Origin: Vibrionaceae bacterium
GTDB lineage: Bacteria; Pseudomonadota; Gammaproteobacteria; Enterobacterales; Vibrionaceae
NCBI GenBank assembly: GCA_018222805.1
Contig: JAAEZQ010000003.1
Span: 203,487-267,486, forward strand
Reading direction: 5' to 3'
DNA length: 64,000 bases
The notes under the pieces: generated by a model
Told to the model about the DNA's origin: nothing
The model's database searches: none
Seen by the model: only the letters and a program-made list of their open reading frames with translations
Translations under genes and position numbers: made by a program
Part shown: positions 28,278 to 38,733 of the stretch, piece after piece
Layout: the number at the start of each line of letters is the position of its first letter
Numbering within the stretch: position 1 is the stretch's first letter

Positions 28278-28419
28278 ATACCTTTTTATCTGTGCTTCTC
28301 AGCAATATTGAGATAGATATGCGCTTTTTTTGTACTAACAATTTACGTGATGAAGCTCAAATATTTCGCGTAACAGATGACTAAAGCCTAAGCTAAAAGA
28401 AAACGATAAGGATTCCGGT

Positions 28420-29085
28420 ATGAAATGGTTCTTTATTTTACTTAGTTTTTTTTGCTTTAGTGTGTACAGCGCAGACAACACTCGTGAAGAAGAATTAAGT
28501 CACTTTGACACCCCGTTCTTAATCGGGGATTGGTACTTGCTGAATCAGAACCCAGGAGAGTCGGCAGAAAATTTTCGTGCCATCAAATTATCCTTGGGGT
28601 CTAACTATATGTTTTCCATCGATATACAGAAAAAGGACTACTCCATTGATCACTGGGAAGGGATGTACAATGTCAACGAAGACACGATTGTTCTTGGACT
28701 GAATACTGATGAACCTCAAATTTATGCTTACCGGAATAACCACAATACGCTTGATCTAAATGGTGTTACCTTCACTAAAGGTCTGTCAAATGCGCTTGCT
28801 GGAATTTGGTCTAGTTCTTACGTCTCTGGGGATGGTCTGGCCGCGAGTAAGATCAACCACATGGACCTGATACTTCAGCCTGACTTCGTTTTTCTGTTCC
28901 GCGTTTCCAATGAGGCAGGGAAAGAGTCTATAAAACAAGGTGTATTTTATACCGAGGATGAGTATTTAGTTCTTTTGTATGAAAATGGCGAGCACGGTAC
29001 TACGTATAAACTCAATAAAAATGAATTGACGATAGAAGACTCAAATGGTGATATGTACGCGGTTTTAAATCGGGTTACACAATAA
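28420..29085 (+). CDS. Secreted two-repeat protein of unknown function
   Basis: This 221-residue protein has a signal peptide (residues 1-18, FCFSVYSA). The mature part looks like an internal duplication of a ~90-residue beta-rich unit. Each copy opens with a G-W element (IGDWYLLN; AGIWSSSY), then KLSLGSNYMFSIDI or DLILQPDFVFLFRV, then a glycine-initiated strand run ending in LDLNGVTF or LTIEDSNG. The pattern recalls lipocalin-like or copper-resistance-type small beta barrels, but no cysteine or metal ligand is conserved. Function not recognised. It is alone between the prc terminator and pepN. Confidence 0.65.
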   Translation: MKWFFILLSFFCFSVYSADNTREEELSHFDTPFLIGDWYLLNQNPGESAENFRAIKLSLGSNYMFSIDIQKKDYSIDHWEGMYNVNEDTIVLGLNTDEPQIYAYRNNHNTLDLNGVTFTKGLSNALAGIWSSSYVSGDGLAASKINHMDLILQPDFVFLFRVSNEAGKESIKQGVFYTEDEYLVLLYENGEHGTTYKLNKNELTIEDSNGDMYAVLNRVTQ

Positions 29086-29319
29086 TAAACATCTATAAAT
29101 GTTCACTGTGACGTACCCCTACCCCTAGTGAATGCAAGTTATGTTGTATAAATGTTAACCATAAAGTAGAGCTAGTACACTATTAGCTCTATTTTTTGGT
29201 GTAAAGGCTTGTATTTTGATACCACAAGCACTACTAATAGCTTATATAGTGATACCACTTCGACGTTTTATTCTTTAAAGAAGTGGTTTTTATTCTTCGA
29301 CAGACAAGGATTTATGGAC

Positions 29320-31926
29320 ATGTCCCAAGCTCCCCAAGCTAAATATCGCAAAGATTATAAAGCGCCATCTCATACTATTACCGACATTGATCTCACGTTT
29401 GATCTATTTGATAACGACACTATCGTTACCGCGGTATCAAAAGTCATTCAAAAAGGTGAACTAACAACATTGGAATTAGATGGTGAAGGGTTGGAGCTTC
29501 GTTCTGTCAAAGTGAATGGCGAAGACTGGGCTCACTATGAAGTGAAAGACACCTCTCTGGTTCTTTCTGATCTTCCTGCTGAATTTAAACTTGAGATCAT
29601 TACCAAAATTGATCCAGAAGCGAATACAGCACTTGAAGGGTTATACAAATCAGGTGGGGCATTCTGTACTCAGTGTGAAGCGGAAGGTTTCCGTCGAATA
29701 ACTTATTATTTGGATCGCCCAGACGTGTTGGCAAAATACACAACAAAAGTCATTGCGGACAAAGGGTCTTACCCGTACTTGCTTAGCAATGGTAACCGCA
29801 TTGCAGAAGGCGAGGCAGAAAACGGCCGTCATTGGGTTCAATGGCAAGACCCACATCCAAAGCCTGCTTACTTGTTTGCACTGGTTGCCGGTGATTTTGA
29901 TGTACTACGAGATAAGTACACCACAATGTCTGGTCGCAGTGTAGACTTAGAGATCTTCGTTGATAAAGGTAACCTTGACCGTGCTCCCCACGCAATGACG
30001 TCACTGATCAATTCAATGAAGTGGGACGAAGAGCGTTTTGGCCTTGAGTATGATCTTGATATTTATATGATAGTGGCTGTCGACTTCTTTAATATGGGAG
30101 CGATGGAAAACAAAGGCCTGAACATCTTTAACTCGAAGTTCGTTCTAGCCAATGACCAAACTGCGACAGACCGTGATTATCTGGGTATCGAAGCCGTAAT
30201 TGGTCACGAGTACTTCCATAACTGGACAGGTAACCGCGTGACTTGCCGCGATTGGTTCCAACTTAGTCTAAAAGAAGGTCTAACGGTTTTCCGTGATCAA
30301 GAGTTCTCGTCTGATCTTGGCTCTCGTGCGGTTAACCGCATCGATAACGTTCGTATTATTCGTGGTCCTCAGTTTGCTGAAGATTCAAGCCCAATGTCGC
30401 ACCCAATTCGTCCGGATAAAGTTATCGAGATGAATAACTTCTACACACTCACTGTTTATGAGAAAGGCAGTGAAGTGATCCGTATGTACCACACCTTACT
30501 AGGGGAAGAAGGATTCCAAAAAGGCATGAAGCTTTACTTTGAGCGTCATGATGGTACGGCAGCAACATGTGAAGACTTTGTGTCGGCGATGGAAGATGCA
30601 ACGGGCGTCGACCTGAAACAATTCCGCCAATGGTACAGCCAGTCTGGTACCCCAACATTGCGTGTAAACAGCAAGTACAATGCTGATGCGAAAACTTACA
30701 CGTTAATTGTTGAGCAGTTTACTGAGGCAACACATGATCAAACGGAAAAACAAGCATTGCATATTCCGTTTGATATCGAACTGTACGACGATAAAGGTCA
30801 GGTGATTCCATTGATTATCGATGGTGAGTCTGTACACAACGTACTGGATATTAAAGAAGATAAGCAGACATTCGTATTTGAAAATGTAGAAGTGAAACCA
30901 GTACCGTCATTGTTGCGTGAGTTCTCGGCTCCAGTAAAACTAGAATACGATTACAGTGATGAAGAGCTTATCTTCCTGATGAAACATGCGACGAATGATT
31001 TTGCACGTTGGGACGCAAGCCAAATGTTACTGGCGAAGTACATCCGTCAAAATGTAGTCAACGTTCAAGCGGGTGGGGAAGTTAAACTTTCTGAAGAGCT
31101 GCTCGACGCGTTCCGTGGCGTATTGCTCGATGCGAACCTTGAGCCTGCCTTCATTGCGCAAGTGCTATCACTACCTTCGATCAATGAAATCACAGGTTGG
31201 TACCAGCAGATTGATATCGATGCTGTTGATACAGTATTGAATAGTATTACACTGTCACTTTCTAAAGAATTAGAAGACGAGTTGAGTGCGACTTACCATA
31301 CGTTAAAACAAACAGAGTACTCAATCGATCACGACGCTATTGGTAAGCGTGCGTTGCGTAATCAGTGCCTTCAGTTCCTGGCACATACTGAGAAGGGTAA
31401 CCAACTTGTTCACGCACAATATGAATCTGCAAACAACATGACAGATACCATTGCTGCGATGACTGCTGCGAATAATGCACAGCTTGAGTGTCGTGAATCA
31501 CTAATGGCGGATTACAGCGATAAGTGGAAACACGATGGTTTGGTCATGGACAAGTGGTTTGTACTGCAAGGTAGCAATCCTGCTGCAGATGCACTTGAGA
31601 AAGTGAAAGCAACCATGTCACACGAAGCATTCAGTTTGAAAAACCCGAACCGTATTCGTAGCTTGATTGGTTCGTTCTTGAGTGCAAACCCTGTACACTT
31701 CCATAATAAATCAGGTTCTGGTTATCTGTTTGCGGGTGAGATTCTTCGTCAACTGAATGATACCAACCCGCAAGTTGCATCTCGTCTGATTGATCCTTTA
31801 CTCAAGTTCCGTAAATATGATGAAAGTCGCCAAGCGCTAATTCGTGCAGAGCTTGAAAAGCTCAAAGCGATGGATAATCTGGCCAACGACTTGTTTGAAA
31901 AAGTCACTAAGGCACTAGACGAATAG
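29320..31926 (+). CDS. pepN: Aminopeptidase N (PepN)
   Basis: This 868-residue M1 metallo-aminopeptidase is the main cytosolic N-terminal peptidase. Exopeptidase motif GAMEN is in FNMGAMENKGLN. The zinc site HEYFH is at H296-H300, with the third ligand glutamate in SLKEGLTVFRDQE about 19 residues on. The sequence closely follows E. coli PepN to the end (LFEKVTKALDE). The frame is open 37 codons upstream. I chose the ATG at 29320 (MSQAPQAKYRKDYK) because it matches the family start and has AGGA nine bases upstream. An ATG two codons earlier is possible. Confidence 0.95.
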   Translation: MSQAPQAKYRKDYKAPSHTITDIDLTFDLFDNDTIVTAVSKVIQKGELTTLELDGEGLELRSVKVNGEDWAHYEVKDTSLVLSDLPAEFKLEIITKIDPEANTALEGLYKSGGAFCTQCEAEGFRRITYYLDRPDVLAKYTTKVIADKGSYPYLLSNGNRIAEGEAENGRHWVQWQDPHPKPAYLFALVAGDFDVLRDKYTTMSGRSVDLEIFVDKGNLDRAPHAMTSLINSMKWDEERFGLEYDLDIYMIVAVDFFNMGAMENKGLNIFNSKFVLANDQTATDRDYLGIEAVIGHEYFHNWTGNRVTCRDWFQLSLKEGLTVFRDQEFSSDLGSRAVNRIDNVRIIRGPQFAEDSSPMSHPIRPDKVIEMNNFYTLTVYEKGSEVIRMYHTLLGEEGFQKGMKLYFERHDGTAATCEDFVSAMEDATGVDLKQFRQWYSQSGTPTLRVNSKYNADAKTYTLIVEQFTEATHDQTEKQALHIPFDIELYDDKGQVIPLIIDGESVHNVLDIKEDKQTFVFENVEVKPVPSLLREFSAPVKLEYDYSDEELIFLMKHATNDFARWDASQMLLAKYIRQNVVNVQAGGEVKLSEELLDAFRGVLLDANLEPAFIAQVLSLPSINEITGWYQQIDIDAVDTVLNSITLSLSKELEDELSATYHTLKQTEYSIDHDAIGKRALRNQCLQFLAHTEKGNQLVHAQYESANNMTDTIAAMTAANNAQLECRESLMADYSDKWKHDGLVMDKWFVLQGSNPAADALEKVKATMSHEAFSLKNPNRIRSLIGSFLSANPVHFHNKSGSGYLFAGEILRQLNDTNPQVASRLIDPLLKFRKYDESRQALIRAELEKLKAMDNLANDLFEKVTKALDE

Positions 31927-31938
31927 TTATCAAACGAA

Positions 31939-31966
31939 TAGGGTGGTCTGATAGGTCACCCTTTTT
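31939..31966 (+). terminator. Terminator of pepN
   Basis: A GGGTG/CACCC stem with a 12-base loop is followed by five T. Confidence 0.6.
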
Positions 31967-31984
31967 ATACTTACCTTTTATCTA

Positions 31985-32203
31985 ATGAAGTACTACTATT
32001 TTTCACTCAGCATTCCCTATCAAACATTTCTTTCACATTATTCTGGTGTTTCAAACGCCATCCAGGTTGTGACTCACAATGGTTTAAGACTTCAGTTGTC
32101 AGCAGCTAAATTTAGACCATTTCTTACCCAATTAGGCATTAGAGGGCAGTTTAGGCTAACAACTGACCAAAATAACAAGTTTATTAAGTTGGAAACTCTG
32201 TGA
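31985..32203 (+). CDS. DUF2835 family small protein
   Basis: This 72-residue basic protein matches DUF2835, a short family common in Vibrio and relatives, usually beside pepN. It has a start YYYFSLSIPYQTFLSHYSG and a conserved LRLQLSAAKFRPFLTQLGIRGQFRLTTD. It has no signal peptide or membrane helix. Function is unknown; the beta-rich basic sequence could bind nucleic acid. Confidence 0.8.
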   Translation: MKYYYFSLSIPYQTFLSHYSGVSNAIQVVTHNGLRLQLSAAKFRPFLTQLGIRGQFRLTTDQNNKFIKLETL

Positions 32204-32404
32204 GGTAAGGTATTTCTAGGTGTTTAAATAGGTATCTTAGTCACAGAATCAGACATTTCACCTCATACCACTGCTAATAGTTGTTAAACATTTGTAATTA
32301 TCCTTTTACAATGGTTCGTATGCATTACCAATGCTTAGTTTTCGGGAAGTTTTCCTGTTGCTAAGTCCCCCTACAAAACAACAATTATTCTGTGGAGTGT
32401 GAAT

Positions 32405-35400
32405 ATGACCGCGCGTGAAAATGTAGTGCCGGTTCTGCTTGAAAAAGTTTACCAACTGATTCAAGACAAACTCGAGCTTTCTCACCAGACGCTTGTAACT
32501 AAACTTGCTCAACACTTATTTAGTAATATTTCCGATGACGACTTGATTCAGCGCAATGAATCCGATCTCTATGGTGCCGTTATCAGCCTCTGGCATCATA
32601 TCAACGAAAAAAAACCAGAAGACGTTTCGGTACAAGTCTTCAATCCGACAGTCAGCCGTCAAGGTTGGCAATCAACTCACACAATAGTAGAAATTGTTGT
32701 TCCTGATAGTCCGTTCTTAGTGGATTCAATCAAGATGGCATTAGCACGCCTAGACTTGGTTTCTCATTTGATGTTGAACAACCCGACTCAATTACAACGA
32801 GACAAAAAAGGTCATGTCACCGACGTAAATGGTGAAGGTGGCGTTCTGCAGTCTTTGTTCCACATCGAAGTCGATCGTCTGACCAGCAAAGAAGCGATGC
32901 AGGCACTTAAAGCTGAGCTCTTAGACATCCTTTCTGATACGCGCCTTGTGGTAAGCGACTGGAAAAAGATGGTCGACAAACTAAACGTTGTTACTGATGA
33001 ACTCGAGCAGAATAAAGAACGCGTAACGATTCAAAAGGATCGTATGGATGAAACCATTGCATTTCTGCGTTGGTTGGGTGAGCACAACTTCACCTTCATG
33101 GGGTACAAAGAATATGATCTTGTGGAAAATAATGGTGATACAGAGCTAAGCCCTGTCACAGAGAAAGGTCTGGGTCTGTTTGCGGATGACAAGCGAGTTC
33201 GTAGCGTGAAACTGTCGGAGCTGTCTGACTCAGCAAGATTAGAAGCGAAAAAACCTTACGCGCTGATCATCACTAAAGGCAATCGACCATGTCGCATTCA
33301 CCGTCCTGCTTATACCGACTATATCGGTATTAAGAAGTTTGATGGAAATGGCAAAGTGATTGGTGAGCACCGCTTCACAGGTTTGTACACGTCAGCTGTG
33401 TATAACCAAGCGGTTCAAAGCATTCCTCTGATCCGTGAAAAAGTGGATCGCATTCTTGAGGCAAGTGGCTACCGTCGCGGTTCGTACTTTTACAAGGCAC
33501 TGCACAATATTTTAGAAAACTACCCACGTGACGAGTTACTACAAGCAAACGAAGAAGAATTGTTGGAAGTCGGTATGGGCGTAGTACAAATGCAAGACCG
33601 TGACTTGATACGTCTGTTTGTTCGTAAAGACCCATTTGGCCGCTTCTTCAGTTGCATGGTGTATGTAACGAAAGACCGCTACAACACAGAATTGCGCCGC
33701 CAGACTCAACGTATTTTCAAACAGTACTTTGGTTGTGAGCAAGAGGTTGAATTCACCACTTACTTCTCAGAAAGTCCGTTGGCTAGAACGCATTACATTG
33801 TTCGTGTAGACAATAACAACATTGACGTAGACGTGAAAAAGATCGAGCAAAACCTAATGGAAGTTTCCACCTCTTGGGACGACAGACTGAAAGAATCCAT
33901 CATTGCTAACTTCGGCGAGAGCAAAGGTCTTCCACTTTCAAAAGAATACATGAGTGCGTTTCCGCGTTCATACAAAGAAGACATGATGCCAGGTTCAGCT
34001 GTTGCTGATATTGAACGTCTGGAAGCGTTAAGCGACGACAATAAATTGGGGATGCTGTTCTACCGCCCACAAGAAGAGTCGGCAGATTCAAAAGCGGTAC
34101 GTTTGAAGCTTTACCATCGCGACGAACCGATCCATCTTTCTGACGTGATGCCAATGTTGGAAAACTTGGGACTACGCGTGATCGGTGAATCACCATATGA
34201 GATCGAGAAAACGAATGGCCAGACATTCTGGATCCTTGACTTCTCAATGCTACATAAGAGTGAAAAAACGGTCGATCTTCGCGAAGCTCGTGACCGATTC
34301 CAGCAAGCATTTGCCGCAATTTGGTCTGGCAACCTTGAGAGTGACGGCTTCAACCGTCTCGTGTTGGGTGCATCTCTGACTGGTCGAGAAATTTCCATTC
34401 TTCGTGCTTACGCGCGCTACATGCGTCAAGTTGGCTTCCCATTCAGCCAACAGTACATTGAAGATACGCTAAGCCACTACCCAGATTTAGCCACCGGGCT
34501 GGTTAACCTGTTTGTTAAAAGATTCGATCCTAAGCACAAAGGCAGCGAAAAAGGTCAAAATGATCTTATCAAAAAGCTGACTGAGCAATTGGATCGTGTA
34601 GAAAGCTTGGATGATGATCGTATTATTCGTCGTTACATGGATATGATCATGGCGACGTTGCGTACCAACTATTACCAGACTGACGAAAACAAACTGCCTA
34701 AGCCTTGGTTGTCATTGAAGATGAAACCGAGTGAAATCCCAGAGATTCCACAACCAGTACCGGCATTTGAAATCTTCGTTTACGCACCAGACATAGAAGG
34801 TGTTCACTTGCGCGGCGGTAAAGTTGCTCGTGGTGGCTTGCGCTGGTCCGATCGCCAAGAAGATTTCCGTACAGAAATTCTTGGCTTGGTTAAAGCACAG
34901 CAAGTTAAGAACACCGTTATTGTTCCTGTGGGCGCAAAAGGTGGTTTTGTTTGTAAACGTCAGCCGTCTTTGACTACACGTGATGAAATCTTCGCTGAAG
35001 GTCAACGTTGTTATAAGCGCTTTATCCGCGCATTACTTGATGTATCAGACAACATCATTGAAGGCGAAGTTGTTCCTCCAAAAAGTGTGGTTCGTCATGA
35101 TGAAGATGACCCATATTTGGTGGTTGCGGCAGATAAAGGTACAGCAACATTCTCGGATTTAGCGAACTCAGTTTCTGACGAGTACAACTTCTGGTTGGGT
35201 GATGCATTCGCTTCTGGTGGCTCTAACGGTTACGACCACAAAGCGATGGGTATCACAGCGAAAGGCGGTTGGGAATCAGTAAAACGTCATTTCCGTGAAA
35301 TGGGAATCGATTGTCAATCCACTGACTTTACAGCAATTGGTGTTGGTGACATGGCAGGGGACGTGTTTGGTAATGGCATGCTGCTTTCTAAGCATATTCG

Positions 35401-37246
35401 TCTGCAAGCTGCATTTAACCACATGCACATCTTTATTGATCCAAATCCAGATTCAGCATCAAGCTGGGAAGAGCGTAACCGCCTGTTTAACCTGCCAAGA
35501 TCAAGCTGGGAAGATTACAATAAAGAGTTGATCTCCGAAGGTGGCGGTATTTTCTCACGTCGTGCGAAATCGATCCATCTAACGCCTGAAATTCAGAAAA
35601 TGTTGGGCACTAAGAAAACCTCTCTGGCGCCAAACGATCTCATTAAGATGATCCTGAAAATGAAAGTGGATCTTCTATGGAATGGTGGTATCGGTACTTA
35701 CGTTAAAGCTTCTAACGAGACGCATACAGACGTTGGTGACCGTGCAAACGACATGCTGCGTATCGACGGCCGTGACTTGAGAGCGAAGGTTGTGGGTGAA
35801 GGCGGTAACTTGGGTATGACTCAACAGGGTCGTATCGAATATGCACTCAACGGTGGCCGCGTAAACACAGACTTTGTTGATAACGTAGGCGGTGTTGACT
35901 GTTCGGATAACGAAGTAAACATCAAGATCTTCCTGAATGGTTTGGTTTCAAACGGTGATCTTACTGTTAAACAACGTAACCAGATCCTAGAATCTATGGA
36001 AGATGAAGTCGGTGAAATTGTTCTTGATGACGCTTACTGTCAATCCGAGTCGATCTCTGTTACTGAACAGCAAGGTGTCGGTATAGTTAAAGAACAGATT
36101 CGATTCATCCATACTATGGAAAAAGCAGGGTACCTGGATCGTGCTCTTGAATACATCCCTGACGATGAAACACTGCTTGAGCGTGAAAAGCAGGGATTGG
36201 GTCTGACACGTCCAGAGCTTTCAGTTCTGGTTGCTTACGGCAAAATGGTACTGAAGCAACAGCTTGTTATCGATGAAATCGCGAACGACGAGTTCCATGC
36301 GAAGCAGTTAGTCGCTTACTTCCCAAGTGAGTTACGCCGTAACTATAAAGATCAAATGGTGAACCACCCGCTACGAGCTGAAATTATCGCGACAGCGTTG
36401 GCAAACCAGATGGTCAACGAGATGGGTTGTAACTTTGTCACTCGCTTGCAAGAAGAAACGGGTGCAAGTGTTGTTGATATTGCAAATGCGTACAGTGCAG
36501 CACGCGAAATATTCGAACTAGAAGAGATTCTAAAACAGACTCGTGAACTCGATAACGTAGCAACTGCGCAAGCACAATACGAAATCATGTTCTATGTTCG
36601 CCGCGCACTACGTCGTATTGCTCGTTGGCTACTGCGTAATCGCAGCGGCAAGTACACTGTGGGCGAACTGATCAATCTTTACAAACAAGATGTAAATGTT
36701 ATTAGTGAAACACTGGATAGCATGCTCGTTGAATCAGAAGTTGAAGAACACAACGAACTTGCACAAGTTTGGATGGAAAGAGGGGTTGAAGAGAAACTTG
36801 CTCATCAAGTCGCGCGCTTATCAAGTCTGCAGTCTGCACTGGATATCTCTACAGTGGCGACGGAAACAGGTAAGACGGTTGAGCAAGCGTCTAAATTGTA
36901 CTTCAACTTAGGGGATCGTCTATCGCTACATTGGTTCTTGAAGCAAATCAATAGCCAAGCCGTAGACAACAACTGGCAAGCTTTGGCTCGAGCAGCATTC
37001 CGTGAAGACTTGGATTGGCAGCAACGTCAGTTAACCGCTCAGGTTCTGAGTTGCGGGTGTAATACAGAAGAGTTTGATGTAATGGAAGCGCTTGATAACT
37101 GGATTGAATCCAACGAGCCTTCGCTACAGCGTTGGGAAAGTATCCTTAACGAGTTTAAAGTTGGCTCAGTTCATGAGTTTGCTAAATTCTCAGTTGCGTT
37201 ACGCGAATTGGTATTGCTTAACTTAAACTGCTCACCAAGCGAGTAG
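32405..37246 (+). CDS. gdhB: Large NAD-specific glutamate dehydrogenase (GDH-180 class)
   Basis: This 1613-residue enzyme converts glutamate to 2-oxoglutarate and ammonia with NAD, mainly for glutamate catabolism. The long N-terminal region holds ACT-like regulatory segments. The central catalytic domain begins about residue 780 (APDIEGVHLRGGKVARGGLRWSDRQEDFRTEILGLVKAQQVKNTVIVPVGAKGGFV). The NAD-binding part contains TAIGVGDMAGDVFGNG. A helical C-terminal region follows. The open frame has a GTG two codons earlier; the ATG at 32405 has GGAG seven bases before it. It is monocistronic with a strong terminator. Confidence 0.95.
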   Translation: MTARENVVPVLLEKVYQLIQDKLELSHQTLVTKLAQHLFSNISDDDLIQRNESDLYGAVISLWHHINEKKPEDVSVQVFNPTVSRQGWQSTHTIVEIVVPDSPFLVDSIKMALARLDLVSHLMLNNPTQLQRDKKGHVTDVNGEGGVLQSLFHIEVDRLTSKEAMQALKAELLDILSDTRLVVSDWKKMVDKLNVVTDELEQNKERVTIQKDRMDETIAFLRWLGEHNFTFMGYKEYDLVENNGDTELSPVTEKGLGLFADDKRVRSVKLSELSDSARLEAKKPYALIITKGNRPCRIHRPAYTDYIGIKKFDGNGKVIGEHRFTGLYTSAVYNQAVQSIPLIREKVDRILEASGYRRGSYFYKALHNILENYPRDELLQANEEELLEVGMGVVQMQDRDLIRLFVRKDPFGRFFSCMVYVTKDRYNTELRRQTQRIFKQYFGCEQEVEFTTYFSESPLARTHYIVRVDNNNIDVDVKKIEQNLMEVSTSWDDRLKESIIANFGESKGLPLSKEYMSAFPRSYKEDMMPGSAVADIERLEALSDDNKLGMLFYRPQEESADSKAVRLKLYHRDEPIHLSDVMPMLENLGLRVIGESPYEIEKTNGQTFWILDFSMLHKSEKTVDLREARDRFQQAFAAIWSGNLESDGFNRLVLGASLTGREISILRAYARYMRQVGFPFSQQYIEDTLSHYPDLATGLVNLFVKRFDPKHKGSEKGQNDLIKKLTEQLDRVESLDDDRIIRRYMDMIMATLRTNYYQTDENKLPKPWLSLKMKPSEIPEIPQPVPAFEIFVYAPDIEGVHLRGGKVARGGLRWSDRQEDFRTEILGLVKAQQVKNTVIVPVGAKGGFVCKRQPSLTTRDEIFAEGQRCYKRFIRALLDVSDNIIEGEVVPPKSVVRHDEDDPYLVVAADKGTATFSDLANSVSDEYNFWLGDAFASGGSNGYDHKAMGITAKGGWESVKRHFREMGIDCQSTDFTAIGVGDMAGDVFGNGMLLSKHIRLQAAFNHMHIFIDPNPDSASSWEERNRLFNLPRSSWEDYNKELISEGGGIFSRRAKSIHLTPEIQKMLGTKKTSLAPNDLIKMILKMKVDLLWNGGIGTYVKASNETHTDVGDRANDMLRIDGRDLRAKVVGEGGNLGMTQQGRIEYALNGGRVNTDFVDNVGGVDCSDNEVNIKIFLNGLVSNGDLTVKQRNQILESMEDEVGEIVLDDAYCQSESISVTEQQGVGIVKEQIRFIHTMEKAGYLDRALEYIPDDETLLEREKQGLGLTRPELSVLVAYGKMVLKQQLVIDEIANDEFHAKQLVAYFPSELRRNYKDQMVNHPLRAEIIATALANQMVNEMGCNFVTRLQEETGASVVDIANAYSAAREIFELEEILKQTRELDNVATAQAQYEIMFYVRRALRRIARWLLRNRSGKYTVGELINLYKQDVNVISETLDSMLVESEVEEHNELAQVWMERGVEEKLAHQVARLSSLQSALDISTVATETGKTVEQASKLYFNLGDRLSLHWFLKQINSQAVDNNWQALARAAFREDLDWQQRQLTAQVLSCGCNTEEFDVMEALDNWIESNEPSLQRWESILNEFKVGSVHEFAKFSVALRELVLLNLNCSPSE

Positions 37247-37267
37247 GATAGCGTTAGCATTTTAGAC

Positions 37268-37296
37268 AAAGCCCCATAGAGATACGGGGCTTTTTT
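37268..37296 (+). terminator. Terminator of the glutamate dehydrogenase gene
   Basis: A GCCCC/GGGGC stem is preceded by AAA and followed by six T, 22 bases after the stop codon. Confidence 0.85.
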
Positions 37297-37557
37297 GTAC
37301 TAAATAACTGGATTACATTACGATTCGTGTTACGTTGTAATTATTGATTTAACTTTATAAGCACTGAAATCGATTGCTTTTTCATAAATAATTATTATTT
37401 TTGAGCTAAAATGCTTGTTTTAACTAGCTGTTTTTAATAAATATTTTATCATTAGAGATATGTTTTTACTTAATTCGTTCATTTTCATTGAATTACGATA
37501 AAAAACAGTAAATAATATTGTCCCGTTTACACGGGGCTTTTTTCTTTCGGAGGCACA
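37297..37557 (+). promoter_or_regulatory. AT-rich promoter and leader of pyrD
   Basis: A very AT-rich stretch ends in a possible -10 (TAATAT at 37513-37518). Directly after it is a CCCGT/ACGGG hairpin (37522-37535), GC, then six T, and the ribosome-binding site CGGAGG (37548-37553). In E. coli, pyrD and pyrC are controlled by start-site choice that makes or avoids a leader hairpin. Here the hairpin sits at the predicted transcript start and looks like a terminator. Regulation by pyrimidine pools is likely but the mechanism is inferred. Confidence 0.55.
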
Positions 37558-38568
37558 ATGCTTTACCGTCTAGCCAGAACTGGCTTTTTCCAACTTGATG
37601 CCGAAAAGGCACATGATCTTGCAATTAAGAATTTCCAACGCTTTAACGGCACACCTCTCGATCTTTTCTATCGTCAACAATTACCAAACCGTCCAGTAGA
37701 GTGCATGGGGCTCACTTTTCGTAACCCTGTAGGTCTAGCTGCTGGTTTAGACAAAAACGGCGAATGTATCGAAGCGTTTGATGCGATGGGTTTTGGTTTC
37801 GTTGAAGTCGGTACCGTAACGCCACGTCCGCAACCGGGTAATGATAAACCACGTCTGTTCCGACTTGTGGAAGCAGAGGGCATCATCAACCGTATGGGCT
37901 TTAACAACCTTGGTGTTGATCACTTGGTTGAGAATGTGAAGAAAGCTAAGTTCGACTGTGTACTTGGGATCAATATCGGTAAAAATAAAGACACGCCGAT
38001 TGAGAACGGGGCAGAAGACTACCTGATTTGTATGGAAAAAGTATACGAATATGCAGGTTACATTGCGGTGAATATCTCTTCTCCAAACACACCGGGATTA
38101 CGCTCTCTTCAATATGGTGAAGCACTAGATGAGCTACTTGCAGAGTTGAAGGCAAAACAAGCTGAACTCGCAGAAAAGCACGATAAATACGTACCACTAG
38201 CGCTAAAGATCGCTCCTGACTTGAGTGATGACGAAATCGTTCAGATTTGCGAGTCTCTGATTAAGAACAACATTGATGGCGTGATCGCAACCAACACCAC
38301 GTTAGATCGAACGGTTGTTGAAGGAATGAAATACGCGAATGAAGCAGGTGGGTTAAGTGGTCGTCCGGTACAATCTCGGTCTACTGAAGTGGTTCGTAAA
38401 CTTCACGAAGCACTTGGTGACAAACTTCCAATAATTGGTGTTGGTGGTATCGACTCTTATGTTGCGGCAAAAGAGAAAATGATGGCCGGAGCACAATTAG
38501 TTCAAGTTTACACTGGTTTTATTTATCACGGTCCAGGTTTGGTACGAGATATTGTTAAAAATCTTTAA
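37558..38568 (+). CDS. pyrD: Dihydroorotate dehydrogenase, quinone-dependent (PyrD)
   Basis: This 336-residue class 2 enzyme oxidises dihydroorotate to orotate at the inner membrane, passing electrons to ubiquinone (de novo pyrimidine synthesis). The N-terminal amphipathic membrane-association helices are present ([23 protein letters not shown]). FMN-binding segments include [11 protein letters not shown] and GVGGIDS. The catalytic serine is S175 in [11 protein letters not shown], as in E. coli. pepN, pyrD, zapC and rlmKL lie in the same order as in enterobacteria. Confidence 0.95.
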   Translation: MLYRLARTGFFQLDAEKAHDLAIKNFQRFNGTPLDLFYRQQLPNRPVECMGLTFRNPVGLAAGLDKNGECIEAFDAMGFGFVEVGTVTPRPQPGNDKPRLFRLVEAEGIINRMGFNNLGVDHLVENVKKAKFDCVLGINIGKNKDTPIENGAEDYLICMEKVYEYAGYIAVNISSPNTPGLRSLQYGEALDELLAELKAKQAELAEKHDKYVPLALKIAPDLSDDEIVQICESLIKNNIDGVIATNTTLDRTVVEGMKYANEAGGLSGRPVQSRSTEVVRKLHEALGDKLPIIGVGGIDSYVAAKEKMMAGAQLVQVYTGFIYHGPGLVRDIVKNL

Positions 38569-38607
38569 AATATTTTAACAAGTCGCTGAGTTTACATTGG
38601 TTATTAC

Positions 38608-38639
38608 AAAAAAGAGGATCTTGTTTCCTCTTTTTTTTT
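38608..38639 (+). terminator. Terminator of pyrD
   Basis: AAAAAAGAGGA pairs with TCCTCTTTTTTTT around a short loop, with a long T-run. Confidence 0.85.
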
Positions 38640-38733
38640 ATCCGTTCGTTTGTAAAATTTAAACATCATGAGTAGGTAATTAAGCGTCTTACCTCTTTAC
38701 CACTGATTTAACTAGTCAAGAGAGAACGGAACA

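Noticed and set aside
33906..34319. 137-codon minus-strand ORF inside the glutamate dehydrogenase gene
   Set aside because: It lies wholly antisense to a conserved coding region and its composition is the mirror of that gene.
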